Assembly: GCF_001485475.2 (NCBI RefSeq)
Contig: NZ_DF977001.1
Location: 124,001 to 188,000, forward strand
DNA: 64,000 nucleotides
Origin: Tepidanaerobacter syntrophicus
GTDB lineage: Bacteria > Bacillota > Thermosediminibacteria > Thermosediminibacterales > Tepidanaerobacteraceae
Direction of reading: 5' to 3'
The position numbers and the translations under genes are program-made. The notes below the pieces were generated by a model that ran no database searches, had not been told where the DNA came from, and worked only from the letters and a program-made list of their open reading frames with translations. Below, piece by piece: positions 51,309-60,235 of this stretch. How positions within the stretch are numbered: the stretch's first letter is position 1; each line of letters starts with the position of its first letter.

Positions 51309-52340
51309 TTATCTACTTTCAAAGGCTGCATTCAAGATATTTTCATCAATTTCTAATCCCTTTTTTATAGCTTTTTCGCGATTCATTGCCTCTATTTCTC
51401 CAGGGAGATAGATTGTATCAAAACCAGGTCGCGGCTTTGAAGCTTTAATTAAATTAATTAGTTCATTGACTTTCTGATAATAAGTCTCTAGTTCCAAAAA
51501 ACTCTCTAAAGAAACGCTTATAATTGTTAAACCTGCATTTTGGCTTTTAGTGGTATCCTTGTGGACAGAAGTTACATAATGTGAAAAACCTGAATTGTTC
51601 AATATTCCTGCAATTACATCAACAATTATTGCTAAGCCAAATCCTTTTGGACCTCCTAACGGGGTTAAAACCCCATTAATTGCTTTAGAAGGATCATCAG
51701 TTGGATAACCGTTTTCGTCAATCGCCCACTCTGGATTGATTTTCTCATTAAGTTCTTTCGCACGATATATTTTAGCCTTAGCCACGCTACTTGTTGCCAT
51801 ATCTAATATAATTGGGATATTTTTGGTAGGAATGCTTACTGAAATAGGGTTTGTCCCAAGAACTGCTTCCATTCCTCCATAGGGAGCTACTGTTGGATTA
51901 GCATTTACCAGCATTATCCCAATAAGCCCGGCATGCGCGATTTTTTCTGTATAATAAGCAAGCATTCCACAGTGATTTGAATTACGGACACCAATCCAAC
52001 TTAATGAATACTTCCTTGCTTTTTCTATAGCAATTTTTGTCGCCATTTCCCCTGCTACTTGGCCAAAACCACCATTAGCATCAATAAGAGTAATAAAATC
52101 CTTTTCTTTAATTATTGTCGGTTCAACTTTTATATTTATTCCACCATCTTTAATACGTCTGAGATATGCGGGAAGCATATTTATCCCATGTGATTTTACC
52201 CCACGCATTTCAGCTTCTACAATTGTATCAGCTACTATTTTAGCATCTTTTTGTTTAACACCGTATTTCATTAAAATTTCTAGGATTTTTTGCTGTAATT
52301 CATCTGGGGCAATTATAATCTTCCCATTTTCGTGCTGCAT
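51309..52340 (-). CDS. Ldh family (YlbC/YiaK-type) 2-oxoacid dehydrogenase
   Basis: 343 aa NAD(P)-dependent enzyme of the malate/L-lactate dehydrogenase-2 family, distinct from Rossmann LDH. It shows ADTIVEAEMRGVKSHGINMLPAYLRRI, VRNSNHCGMLAYYTEKIAHAG (catalytic His) and LGTNPISVSIPTKN, PLGGPKGFGLAIIVDVI. YiaK, 2,3-diketogulonate reductase, belongs here, as do ureidoglycolate and sulfolactate dehydrogenases. The link with Ula-type PTS genes makes a sugar-acid substrate plausible. Confidence 0.9.
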   Translation of the reverse strand: MQHENGKIIIAPDELQQKILEILMKYGVKQKDAKIVADTIVEAEMRGVKSHGINMLPAYLRRIKDGGINIKVEPTIIKEKDFITLIDANGGFGQVAGEMATKIAIEKARKYSLSWIGVRNSNHCGMLAYYTEKIAHAGLIGIMLVNANPTVAPYGGMEAVLGTNPISVSIPTKNIPIILDMATSSVAKAKIYRAKELNEKINPEWAIDENGYPTDDPSKAINGVLTPLGGPKGFGLAIIVDVIAGILNNSGFSHYVTSVHKDTTKSQNAGLTIISVSLESFLELETYYQKVNELINLIKASKPRPGFDTIYLPGEIEAMNREKAIKKGLEIDENILNAAFESR

Positions 52341-52380
52341 CTATTTCACTTCCTTAAATAATACGATAATACGTAATTTG

Positions 52381-53310
52381 TCAGGCATTAGTATTTCTTA
52401 AGCAATCACTAACTATTTCTATGCACTTTTTATCCATTTTACGTAGAGTTTCTTCTTCACAAGCTGCCATATGAGGAGTAGCAACAACATTCTTTAAGTG
52501 AATCAATGGGTTATTTTTAGGAGGCTCTTCTAAAAATACATCTACTGCAGCTCCTCTTATTTTTCCAGAAACTAAGGCTTCGTATAAGGCTTCTTCATTA
52601 ACAATTCCGCCTCGAGCTATATTTAAGAGATAAGCAGAATTTTTCATCAATGAAATTTCCCTTTTATCAATTATGTTTCTTGTTCCGCTTGTTAATGGGA
52701 TATGAATAGTCACAAAATCTGATGTCTTTAATAAATATTCCAACGTTACATAATTGATATCATCTTCTAAAGACCATGTAATATCAGGATAAACATCATA
52801 AACTTGAACTAGCATTTGTAAGCCCTTGCACAATTTAGCTACTTTTTTTCCTATATTGCCGGTTCCAATTATCCCTACGACTTTGCCGCTAACCCGTGTA
52901 CCCATTTCTTTAAAGAAATTTCCGTTTTGCAAATTTAAATATCCTTGTGGTATTTTGCGTGCTATTGCAAATATCATTCCAATAGTAAATTCTGCAACTG
53001 CATCAGAATTAATATTTGGCATATTTTTTACGATTATACCCTTCTTTTGGGCGTAATTTATATCTATATTATCCGTACCAGTACCGAATTTAACTATACA
53101 TTTCAACTTGTTCATTCGATCAATTATAATGGGTGTAACCTTGCTTGTTCCAACTATTAAACCGTCAATTTCATCTAAAATTTCATCATTGGTTTCTTCT
53201 AAATTTAAAAAATAAGGTTTTAAGTTGTTGGAATAAAACTCTTTCTCTAAAACTTCTTTATTTTGGCCATATCCAAATGAATTTGAAGAAATCAAAACAT
53301 TATACATCAT
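52381..53310 (-). CDS. D-isomer-specific 2-hydroxyacid dehydrogenase
   Basis: 309 aa, SerA/hydroxypyruvate reductase-like. NAD fold VGIIGTGNIGKKVAKLCKG; catalytic residues in NIARGGIVNEEALYEAL (Arg is in the preceding fold, Glu in FLEEPPKNNP) and the His of VATPHMAACEEET. No C-terminal ACT domain, so not full-length SerA. Probably interconverts a 2-oxo and a 2-hydroxy acid in this pathway. ATG 53310 behind AGGG. Confidence 0.9.
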   Translation of the reverse strand: MMYNVLISSNSFGYGQNKEVLEKEFYSNNLKPYFLNLEETNDEILDEIDGLIVGTSKVTPIIIDRMNKLKCIVKFGTGTDNIDINYAQKKGIIVKNMPNINSDAVAEFTIGMIFAIARKIPQGYLNLQNGNFFKEMGTRVSGKVVGIIGTGNIGKKVAKLCKGLQMLVQVYDVYPDITWSLEDDINYVTLEYLLKTSDFVTIHIPLTSGTRNIIDKREISLMKNSAYLLNIARGGIVNEEALYEALVSGKIRGAAVDVFLEEPPKNNPLIHLKNVVATPHMAACEEETLRKMDKKCIEIVSDCLRNTNA

Positions 53311-53330
53311 TTTTCTTTGCCCTGTTAAAT

Positions 53331-54218
53331 CTATAATAATTTCAGTTCTTCAAGAGATGATTTAACTTTTACCTTTAGTTCTTCAGATATTGGCAAAAAT
53401 GGTTTTCGCGGATATCCTGAATCAATGCCTCTCATTTCTAATATCGCATGCATTACCGGAACAGTCGGACCAAGTTTGGTAACTGAACGAAGTTTTAGAA
53501 CAAGTTCTTGAGTTTTTTTGGCCTCTTCTTTTTTGCCATTAATATATTCCAAGTACATTTTATTTAGCAATTCAGGAAAAATATTCCCTAAGCCTGTTAC
53601 TGCTCCAATGGCCCCTGCTTCAAAAGCTGCGTAGAAGATTGCTTCCGTTCCTATTATTACATTAAAATCCTGATAATCTTCCACTGCTAGTTTATAATTA
53701 TAGTAATTTACTAAATCGAAGGAGCTATCTTTTATTCCTCTTAATCCATAATCTGCAAGCTTTTTCAAGACTTCTGGTTTAATTGGATTGCCCGAAATGC
53801 TTGGGTTATTATACACAAACACAGGTATATTTACTGCATCAATCAAGCACCGAAAATGTTCGAAAATAGAATCATCGGTTAGAGGATTATAATAAGGTGC
53901 TATAGCTCCTACAGCGTCTGCTCCAATTGATTCCGCATGTTTGGCAAGTTCAACAGTGGTATTGGTATCGGCGGTTCCTACATGAATAATAACAGGTACT
54001 CGCCCATTGACATATTCAATGATGAGTTCAGCAGCTTTTTTTCTCTCTTGGATACTCATTAATGGACCAGAACCATAAGTCCCTACTGGATATAATCCTT
54101 GAACATAAGGCACTACGAAGTCTATTAGTCTCTTCAGTCCGTCTTCATATATTTCTCCCGTTTCAGTAAAGGGAGTCATTAATGGCGGGATGATGCCTTT
54201 AAAATCAATAGCTTTCAT
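53331..54218 (-). CDS. Dihydrodipicolinate synthase/N-acetylneuraminate lyase family aldolase
   Basis: 295 aa TIM-barrel class I aldolase. The Schiff-base lysine is in LRGIKDSSFDLVNY and the tyrosine in VFVYNNPSISGNP. The substrate-binding loop reads GTYGSGPLMS where DapA and NanA have G-T/S-T-G-E, so it is probably neither; 2-keto-3-deoxy sugar-acid aldolases vary here. It would release pyruvate. ATG 54218 behind GGAGG; first structural gene after the regulator. Confidence 0.9.
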   Translation of the reverse strand: MKAIDFKGIIPPLMTPFTETGEIYEDGLKRLIDFVVPYVQGLYPVGTYGSGPLMSIQERKKAAELIIEYVNGRVPVIIHVGTADTNTTVELAKHAESIGADAVGAIAPYYNPLTDDSIFEHFRCLIDAVNIPVFVYNNPSISGNPIKPEVLKKLADYGLRGIKDSSFDLVNYYNYKLAVEDYQDFNVIIGTEAIFYAAFEAGAIGAVTGLGNIFPELLNKMYLEYINGKKEEAKKTQELVLKLRSVTKLGPTVPVMHAILEMRGIDSGYPRKPFLPISEELKVKVKSSLEELKLL

Positions 54219-54303
54219 TTTATTACCTCCATAAAAGTTTAATATAATTTTTGAAGTTAACACAATAGTTAAAATTAATCTATCTTAATATTAATTTTTT
54301 TAA

Positions 54304-56427
54304 CTAGCTCTCTAGTATTTGCAAAACTTCTTTCACATCTGTTGCTAATGTAATTTTATTAACGTTTTCCTCATCACTTAAAACATCCATTAATTGTGAT
54401 ATTGCTTTTAAGTGAGTTTCATGACTTATGGCTCCGATCGTTATAACCAATCTCACAGGATCATTAGCTGCATTGCCAAACTCCACCGGCTCTTTTAATG
54501 TCACGAGGCTCATACAAACTTTTTTCACTCCATCTTCCGGGCGGGCGTGAGGCATTGCTATACCGGGAGCAATGACGATATAGGGACCAAGTTCTTTGAC
54601 GTTTTTTATCATTGCATCAACATACCTGGGTTCTACAAAACCTTCTCTTACTAAAACCTCACCTCCTTTTCTGATTGCCTCTTCCCAATCGCTTGCTTCG
54701 ACATTCAGTTCTATTGTTTTTTCTGTTAATAAATCTTTTAACACTGGCTGGGCAACTCCCTTCGAGCTGTTATAACTTGCAAGATTTAAAAAACTTGATA
54801 ATTCTCTTGCTAATTCCTGCTGATTTTTTATTATGCAGTATTTATCTATAATCTTGAGAATTTCTTCCAATTGGTTTTGATTGTTTGTATAAGCGGATAT
54901 ATTCGGCTGAATCTTTGACAAAAGCCGGTATATTCTTTCTATATCTTTTTCCGGAAGCAGTGGATTCACTACGATTTCAGGTATATCTTTGCTGCCAGTA
55001 GGAATTGTTGAAATTATTAAATCTACTCTATCATTTTTGCTGGTTTCTTCTATCTGGCGGCTTGCAATCGTGTTTACAACATTTATGTTGCTAAATTGAT
55101 TTTTAATTCTCGAAGACAAAAGTTTTGCTGTGCCTACGCCTGTTCCGCAAACCACAACTGCGTTGTATATATTGCTGCATGTCGCTTTATTTCTCTCAAC
55201 TGCTGCACCTATATGAATTGCAATAAAACCAGCTTCTTCATCAGGAATCTTTTTGCCTATATAGTTTTCCAATGGTTTTAGAGATAGTTGAACCGCCTTA
55301 AATATTTCCGGATAATTGCGTTTAATTTCGTGCAAAATTGGATTTTTAAGAGGTAGATTATGTCTGAGGCGATAAATAGTAGGTTCTAAGTGTTTTAAGA
55401 GGCCGTTGTGCAGCTCTGTATCGATTGAAAAATCTTTATTTAACTTTTCTCCTATAGTTTTAATAATCTCATCTGTTAAAATTTGCAGCTGCAACCACTC
55501 TTTGCTTGAAAATATATCAGCTTCTGTAACTTTTCCGCCTAACAGATGTATTGTGATGTAGCCGATTTCATCATCAGGAATCTTAATATTGTAGCTTTCT
55601 TCTAAAAATGCAACCATGCTCGAAGCTACTGCAAATTCTTTGGTAAATTTGAGCCGTGACAATTCTTCTTCCGGCATTACTATATTTTTGTTAAGTTGTA
55701 TACGTTTTATTGCAAGCGCAAGATGAATTACCAATCCGGAATATGCATTATCGGCAAATGTTGTTTTTAACTGCTTTTCAGCTATTTGTATCGACTTTTC
55801 TATAGGCAAAATATCAAGGTCTTGAAACAACTTTTTTATTTGCTTGTCTGCTACTATATTTATTCTTCGATGAATTGGTGTTTTTATAAGGTTTAGCGCT
55901 TTCTCGACTTCCATATTTTCTGATAAAAGGGAAATCACGGCTCTTCTTAAGTCTTGTTCATATCCTTTTACTTTAAGGCCAAAATGCGGCACAGATTCAA
56001 GTTGAAGATTATGATGTGCAAGCCATGTTCTTACTGGCTTTAAATCATTTGAAACGGTGCCTCGACTTACCGACAAAACATCTGCGATTTCATCGATTGT
56101 TATATAATCTTTTGCCTGAAAAAGTTCTGTAAGTATCATAGTCTGTCGTTCTTTAGGAGTTAATACATAGTTATAGCTTGTAATTTCTTCAAGTAATGTC
56201 ATAATTTTTTGTTTTTGAGAAGGCATAGGTGCATATTCGATTCCGGAATTAGGTTTTCTGATTAATTGTGGCAAATCGTTGGCTTTTAAAAAGTCATCAA
56301 TTTTGTCTAAATCATATCTAATTGTTCTTGAAGATACTTTGAACTTTTTAGCAAGCTCTGAAATTTTAATCGGTTTTTCTGATGATATAATTTGACCAAG
56401 CAGCTGCGCGCATCGCTCATCTATCAA
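54304..56427 (-). CDS. PRD-containing transcriptional activator with EIIB and EIIA domains (MtlR/LicR-like)
   Basis: About 707 aa. Two N-terminal helix-turn-helix units (ISELAKKFKVSSRTIRYDLDKI and ITIDEIADVLSVSRGTVSNDL), PRD1 (~170-290, YSGLVIHLALAIKRIQ), PRD2 (~300-400, EEAGFIAIHIGAAVERNK), a Gat-type EIIB domain (VVCGTGVGTAKLLSSRI, phosphocysteine) and a C-terminal EIIA domain (IAPGIAMPHARPEDG, phospho-His). I place the start at TTG 56427, because the ATG at 56454 overlaps a TATAAT box and GGGAG precedes the TTG. It sits at the head of the PTS cluster and probably activates it when unphosphorylated at PRD/EIIB. Confidence 0.9.
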   Translation of the reverse strand: MIDERCAQLLGQIISSEKPIKISELAKKFKVSSRTIRYDLDKIDDFLKANDLPQLIRKPNSGIEYAPMPSQKQKIMTLLEEITSYNYVLTPKERQTMILTELFQAKDYITIDEIADVLSVSRGTVSNDLKPVRTWLAHHNLQLESVPHFGLKVKGYEQDLRRAVISLLSENMEVEKALNLIKTPIHRRINIVADKQIKKLFQDLDILPIEKSIQIAEKQLKTTFADNAYSGLVIHLALAIKRIQLNKNIVMPEEELSRLKFTKEFAVASSMVAFLEESYNIKIPDDEIGYITIHLLGGKVTEADIFSSKEWLQLQILTDEIIKTIGEKLNKDFSIDTELHNGLLKHLEPTIYRLRHNLPLKNPILHEIKRNYPEIFKAVQLSLKPLENYIGKKIPDEEAGFIAIHIGAAVERNKATCSNIYNAVVVCGTGVGTAKLLSSRIKNQFSNINVVNTIASRQIEETSKNDRVDLIISTIPTGSKDIPEIVVNPLLPEKDIERIYRLLSKIQPNISAYTNNQNQLEEILKIIDKYCIIKNQQELARELSSFLNLASYNSSKGVAQPVLKDLLTEKTIELNVEASDWEEAIRKGGEVLVREGFVEPRYVDAMIKNVKELGPYIVIAPGIAMPHARPEDGVKKVCMSLVTLKEPVEFGNAANDPVRLVITIGAISHETHLKAISQLMDVLSDEENVNKITLATDVKEVLQILES

Positions 56428-56591
56428 ATTATAACAACTCCCTTCATTATGCATTATATAGCAGCCCTATTGTTATGAAAAGTCTAATATCTTTCAAAGC
56501 AATTGTGGCAATTGTATACTATACTTACACTAAATGCTGAGGCAGCATCTGTCAAATTAAAAATTGTATAATAGCAATTGAGTACAAAAAT

Positions 56592-56636
56592 AAAAGCCTG
56601 GAATCGGCTATTTTTTATATAGGATTCCGGGCTTAT
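56592..56636 (-). terminator. Terminator after larA
   Basis: AAGCCTGGAATC / GATTCCGGGCTT (12 pairs, one G-U), 17-base loop, followed by TTATTTTTG on the minus strand, 41 bp beyond the stop. Confidence 0.8.
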
Positions 56637-56674
56637 CATTTTCGAATGTAGGAGAAATAAAATTATATAGCAGC

Positions 56675-57952
56675 TCAGTCGTTCTCCACTATCACTGAAA
56701 CACCATCTGGAATTACTGTAATTTTTGCATTATTCCCTTTGAGTTTTAGCGCCTGCTTTATAGCGTCTTCTACTGTGTAAGCATGAATCATATGGCAATC
56801 CTCAATCATTTTAGGATCACACATATCTGTTACAAATATGACGGTATGCTTATCAAGAATCCTTGATAAAATTTGAAATTCCCACTGATCAGGTGCCGTA
56901 TCTTCCGGAGGCACCTTTGCTAATCTATCCAAGATTTCCCTGGGGTTTTTTGCATTTTTCATGTTGTTATAAAAAGACTCTCCACCATGACCATCATTAC
57001 ATGCGGCAACCATTATAATTACTCCGTTCTCGCGGCATGTCGCCTCTGCTGCAGTCATCCCTTTTACGGATTGATAAAGATTTTGGTCTAAAGGATACCC
57101 TCCGTTTGTAGAAATAACAATATCTGCAGGCTTTGCCTTTACGCTCGAAAGTTGTTTTACGAATTTGCACCCTTCCTCATGGGCTAGAATGCTGTCACCA
57201 CTAAAGGCATTTATGATTTTTTTATCTTTATCTATTACAACATTTAATATGAAGGCAAGATTAGCTGCTTTTGCTGCAAATAGCATATCTTTATGTATTG
57301 GATTATTTTCCAGGTTGCCTGTTCTCGCATAAGGACTTGCAATAAATTTTGCGCAATGATTTTCCATGACAGATGTTGCACCTGCCACACCAGGAAGAAT
57401 GCTCTTTCTTCCCCCTGAAAAGCCGGCAAAAAAATGTGGTTCAATAAAGCCCTCAGATATAACTAATTCTGATTTGCAAACCATTTTGTTTAAATATAGC
57501 CTGCCCCCTGAAGGCAAAAGGCCAACATATTCTAGCTGATCATTATCAAAAGCCATATGGTTTATAATGGTTTCATTTTTAACTATTTCTTCTCCGAATT
57601 TATTTATCATTTCTTCTTTCGTTGTCGGCCTGTGAAAACCAGTTGCAATCATAATTTTTATATCTATATTCGGATTTGCCCTTCTAATTGTATCCAATAA
57701 TATAGGCATTGTAATTTTGCTCGGCACGGGTCGTGTATGATCACTGGTTATTATTAAAACTTCTTTCTTTCCTTTTACCAATTCTTCCAGCGTTGGACTT
57801 CCTATAGGATTCGAAAGCGCATTTCTTACTATTTCATCTTGTGGCAAAGATTGTTTATATTCGTCAGCTTTTGAAGTCAATATCCCTAAAAAATTTTCGT
57901 CAGGGATGTTAACATCCAAAAAAGTTTTGTGGTATGGGAGTCTTACCTTCAT
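56675..57952 (-). CDS. larA: Nickel-dependent lactate racemase family protein (LarA-like)
   Basis: 425 aa. LarA uses a nickel-pincer nucleotide to racemise or epimerise 2-hydroxy acids by hydride transfer. The key residues are present: IITSDHTRPVPSK (Asp, Arg), IATGFHRPTTKEEM (His), GFIEPHFFAGFSGGRKSILPG (His and the cofactor Lys) and MENHCAKF (nickel His). The cofactor genes larB, larC and larE are not in the window. Beside a sugar-acid PTS cluster it may act on a longer hydroxy acid than lactate. Own promoter with a palindromic operator. Confidence 0.92.
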   Translation of the reverse strand: MKVRLPYHKTFLDVNIPDENFLGILTSKADEYKQSLPQDEIVRNALSNPIGSPTLEELVKGKKEVLIITSDHTRPVPSKITMPILLDTIRRANPNIDIKIMIATGFHRPTTKEEMINKFGEEIVKNETIINHMAFDNDQLEYVGLLPSGGRLYLNKMVCKSELVISEGFIEPHFFAGFSGGRKSILPGVAGATSVMENHCAKFIASPYARTGNLENNPIHKDMLFAAKAANLAFILNVVIDKDKKIINAFSGDSILAHEEGCKFVKQLSSVKAKPADIVISTNGGYPLDQNLYQSVKGMTAAEATCRENGVIIMVAACNDGHGGESFYNNMKNAKNPREILDRLAKVPPEDTAPDQWEFQILSRILDKHTVIFVTDMCDPKMIEDCHMIHAYTVEDAIKQALKLKGNNAKITVIPDGVSVIVEND

Positions 57953-57993
57953 TTTAAAGTCCTCCTATCAAATTATTAATATTAATAAACCGG

Positions 57994-58022
57994 TATAATG
58001 GTATGGTGGTCTTACCATTATA
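57994..58022 (-). promoter_or_regulatory. larA promoter region with perfect 10-bp inverted repeat
   Basis: TATAATGGTA (57994-58003) and TACCATTATA (58013-58022), 9-base spacer, 42 bp before the larA ATG. The repeat contains the -10 box. TGGTA...TACCA resembles operators of FadR/LldR-type GntR regulators. Confidence 0.6.
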
Positions 58023-58089
58023 TAAATAATATCATAATATTACACAAAATCAAAGTATAGTTATTAATTTAACAATTTTAGTCCTGCTA

Positions 58090-58132
58090 ATAAAAAAGGT
58101 ATCACTAAATAATTCATCTTTGTGATACCTTT
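58090..58132 (-). terminator. Terminator after the PfpI-family gene
   Basis: AAAGGTATCAC / GTGATACCTTT with an 18-base loop and a minus-strand T run. Nothing else is visible between here and the gene stop at 58219. Confidence 0.85.
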
Positions 58133-58218
58133 AGGCTGATGCGGTATAGACAGTAACCGCACTTTGTGGCAAAACTTCGTTCCGATTTCGTTTTGATAAG
58201 GATGGTTTGATTAAACTA

Positions 58219-58734
58219 TCATCCGATCTTTTCAATTATTGCTTTAAGAAATGCCGGCAGGTCATTAGGATTTCTTGATGTTATCAAGTTTCCATCTACA
58301 ACTACTTCTGCGTCTACATATTCTGCGCCTGCATTTACAATATCGTCCTTTATTGAGAAAAACCCGGTTAACTTTTTGCCCTTCAAATTGCAGCAAGAAG
58401 CCATCATCCATGGTCCATGACAAATGGCAGCTATCGGCTTACCTAATTTATCCATTTCCCTTACAAAATTCAGTGTATCTTTGTTCCTGCGCATATGATC
58501 CGGAGAATATCCTCCGGGTATTACAACAGCATCATAATCCTTAGCATTTACTTCCTTGGAAGAATGGGTGCTTTTTTCAGTAAAACCGCTTTTGCTAATA
58601 TACGCCTTGTCCTTTTCCGATCCCACTAAATGAACTTCATAACCAGCTTCTTTAAGTCGATAATAAGGGTATATTAATTCCTTCTCATCAAAAAAATTTT
58701 CTATAAGGACAGCTACCTTTTTAATTTTAATCAC
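58219..58734 (-). CDS. DJ-1/PfpI family protein
   Basis: 171 aa, flavodoxin-like fold. The nucleophile elbow is AAICHGPWMMAS (Cys), with the Glu in VAVLIENFFDEKELIYPY and YDAVVIPGGYSPDHMR. Family members act as proteases, glyoxalases/deglycases or chaperones; the PfpI/YhbO subgroup fits best. The start is GTG at 58734, unusually close to its AAGGA site. Confidence 0.88.
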   Translation of the reverse strand: MIKIKKVAVLIENFFDEKELIYPYYRLKEAGYEVHLVGSEKDKAYISKSGFTEKSTHSSKEVNAKDYDAVVIPGGYSPDHMRRNKDTLNFVREMDKLGKPIAAICHGPWMMASCCNLKGKKLTGFFSIKDDIVNAGAEYVDAEVVVDGNLITSRNPNDLPAFLKAIIEKIG

Positions 58735-58800
58735 TCCTTTTTAAAGTTTGTATAAAATATAAATCAAGTTTAAATATTGAGCATCAATTGACAAAATTTG

Positions 58801-60147
58801 CTAAAGCTCTATCTCAAAAGTCATATCCTCATCTGTTATTATATCTATTACTTCTTCTATATCTATTTCTTTAATAGCATCTTGACTAGTTGCTTCTTCG
58901 TAAGTTTTTTGCAAGATAGATGCTTCTTTTTCTAAACCTTTTGAGTTAAGGTATGAAATATAGTTATTTAAAAACTCACGATTTACAAGTTGTTTTGCAG
59001 AATCTAACATAAGTTGACTGTCATCCACAGTCCTCGGCAATTTCATAAAATATTTCTGCATCGATAGAGCGAGAATTTTTTCGATTGCAATAATATGGGT
59101 CCACAGTGGCATAAAAAAGAAAGATGTAGTGCTTACAATCACATAACACAGTTCTTCATTTTTGTCTTTATTTTCTTCTAGTGTCTCTGATAACGCCTCT
59201 AATATATCTTTGTAAACTTCTTCAATTACTTCTTCTTCCTGCAGCACGGCATCTGCAGCGCCAAATATCAGGTCGGGACAGTATAATTTTAAATAAGCTA
59301 AATCTTCTTTTATCACCTCATTTATTGCCGATAAAAACTTCAGAAATAAGGTGTAAATTATGTAGAATGGAAATTCAAATTCTACTCCATTATTCAGCAA
59401 ATACTCCAATTCACTTTCGAAATTGTATAATGCTTTTATGCCGACAAATTCTTCGAAAATCGGATATTCCTCAAATAATGGTTCCAGTTGTAAAAAAGCG
59501 TCTTCGGAAGAATCATCGGATTCGTTTTCTGCGATTTGATGAAATTTCTCGGCAGCCTCTCCCATTTCCTTCAGGCTTATCTGAAAAAGAACATCAAAAA
59601 AGCCGGTTTGCCATGGATCTGCAAGTCCAAGACTTATCCAATTAAAAATAGTCTTTAGTTCATCATCAGTAAAAAAACTAGTACGGATTATGGATGCCAG
59701 TTCAAGAAGATATTCTTCTATAGACAGGTCCTCAAGCACCTCATCAAATAGATCGTCAAAATTATCGGTATCATTTTCTATAAAAACTTTTGCCGGTATT
59801 CGGAAAAACTTTAGCTCTTCTTTACTGCTGACAAGTTGAAATATAGCTTCTGCCGATTTTTGAATACTATCCAAATCAAGATCATTTTCTTCCCAAAGTT
59901 CGGAGATGATTTTTGCAATCCTTTCAGTATCGGCCTCCCCTGCATCTTCTTTCATTTCAAAGCCGAACATGACACTTACTACCCTTATAAAGTCTTTTCC
60001 ATATTGGTTGATATCAAAATCTTTCTCTAACTCTTTGATTAGTTCTGTTTCAATTTCCTCAATCCTTGGAAGACAGCATTTTTTGTACTTTTTGCCGCTA
60101 CCGCAAATACATTCATCATTTCTTTTTATATCAAATACATTGGGCAT
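58801..60147 (-). CDS. SEC-C motif protein of unknown function
   Basis: 448 aa. The N-terminus has a SEC-C zinc motif, DECICGSGKKYKKCC (residues ~10-25), as found at the C-terminus of SecA. The remainder is strikingly acidic and helical, rich in Glu and Asp, without a domain I recognise and without membrane segments. ATG behind CGGAGG. It stands alone between the PfpI-like and radical SAM genes. No function is claimed. Confidence 0.75.
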   Translation of the reverse strand: MPNVFDIKRNDECICGSGKKYKKCCLPRIEEIETELIKELEKDFDINQYGKDFIRVVSVMFGFEMKEDAGEADTERIAKIISELWEENDLDLDSIQKSAEAIFQLVSSKEELKFFRIPAKVFIENDTDNFDDLFDEVLEDLSIEEYLLELASIIRTSFFTDDELKTIFNWISLGLADPWQTGFFDVLFQISLKEMGEAAEKFHQIAENESDDSSEDAFLQLEPLFEEYPIFEEFVGIKALYNFESELEYLLNNGVEFEFPFYIIYTLFLKFLSAINEVIKEDLAYLKLYCPDLIFGAADAVLQEEEVIEEVYKDILEALSETLEENKDKNEELCYVIVSTTSFFFMPLWTHIIAIEKILALSMQKYFMKLPRTVDDSQLMLDSAKQLVNREFLNNYISYLNSKGLEKEASILQKTYEEATSQDAIKEIDIEEVIDIITDEDMTFEIEL

Positions 60148-60235
60148 TTAGGAACCTCCGTATCATTTCAAAAATATTTGTTCGTTTGCCTTATTCTATC
60201 ATGTAAATTTGTCCACCGTCTACTTTTAATTTTAA

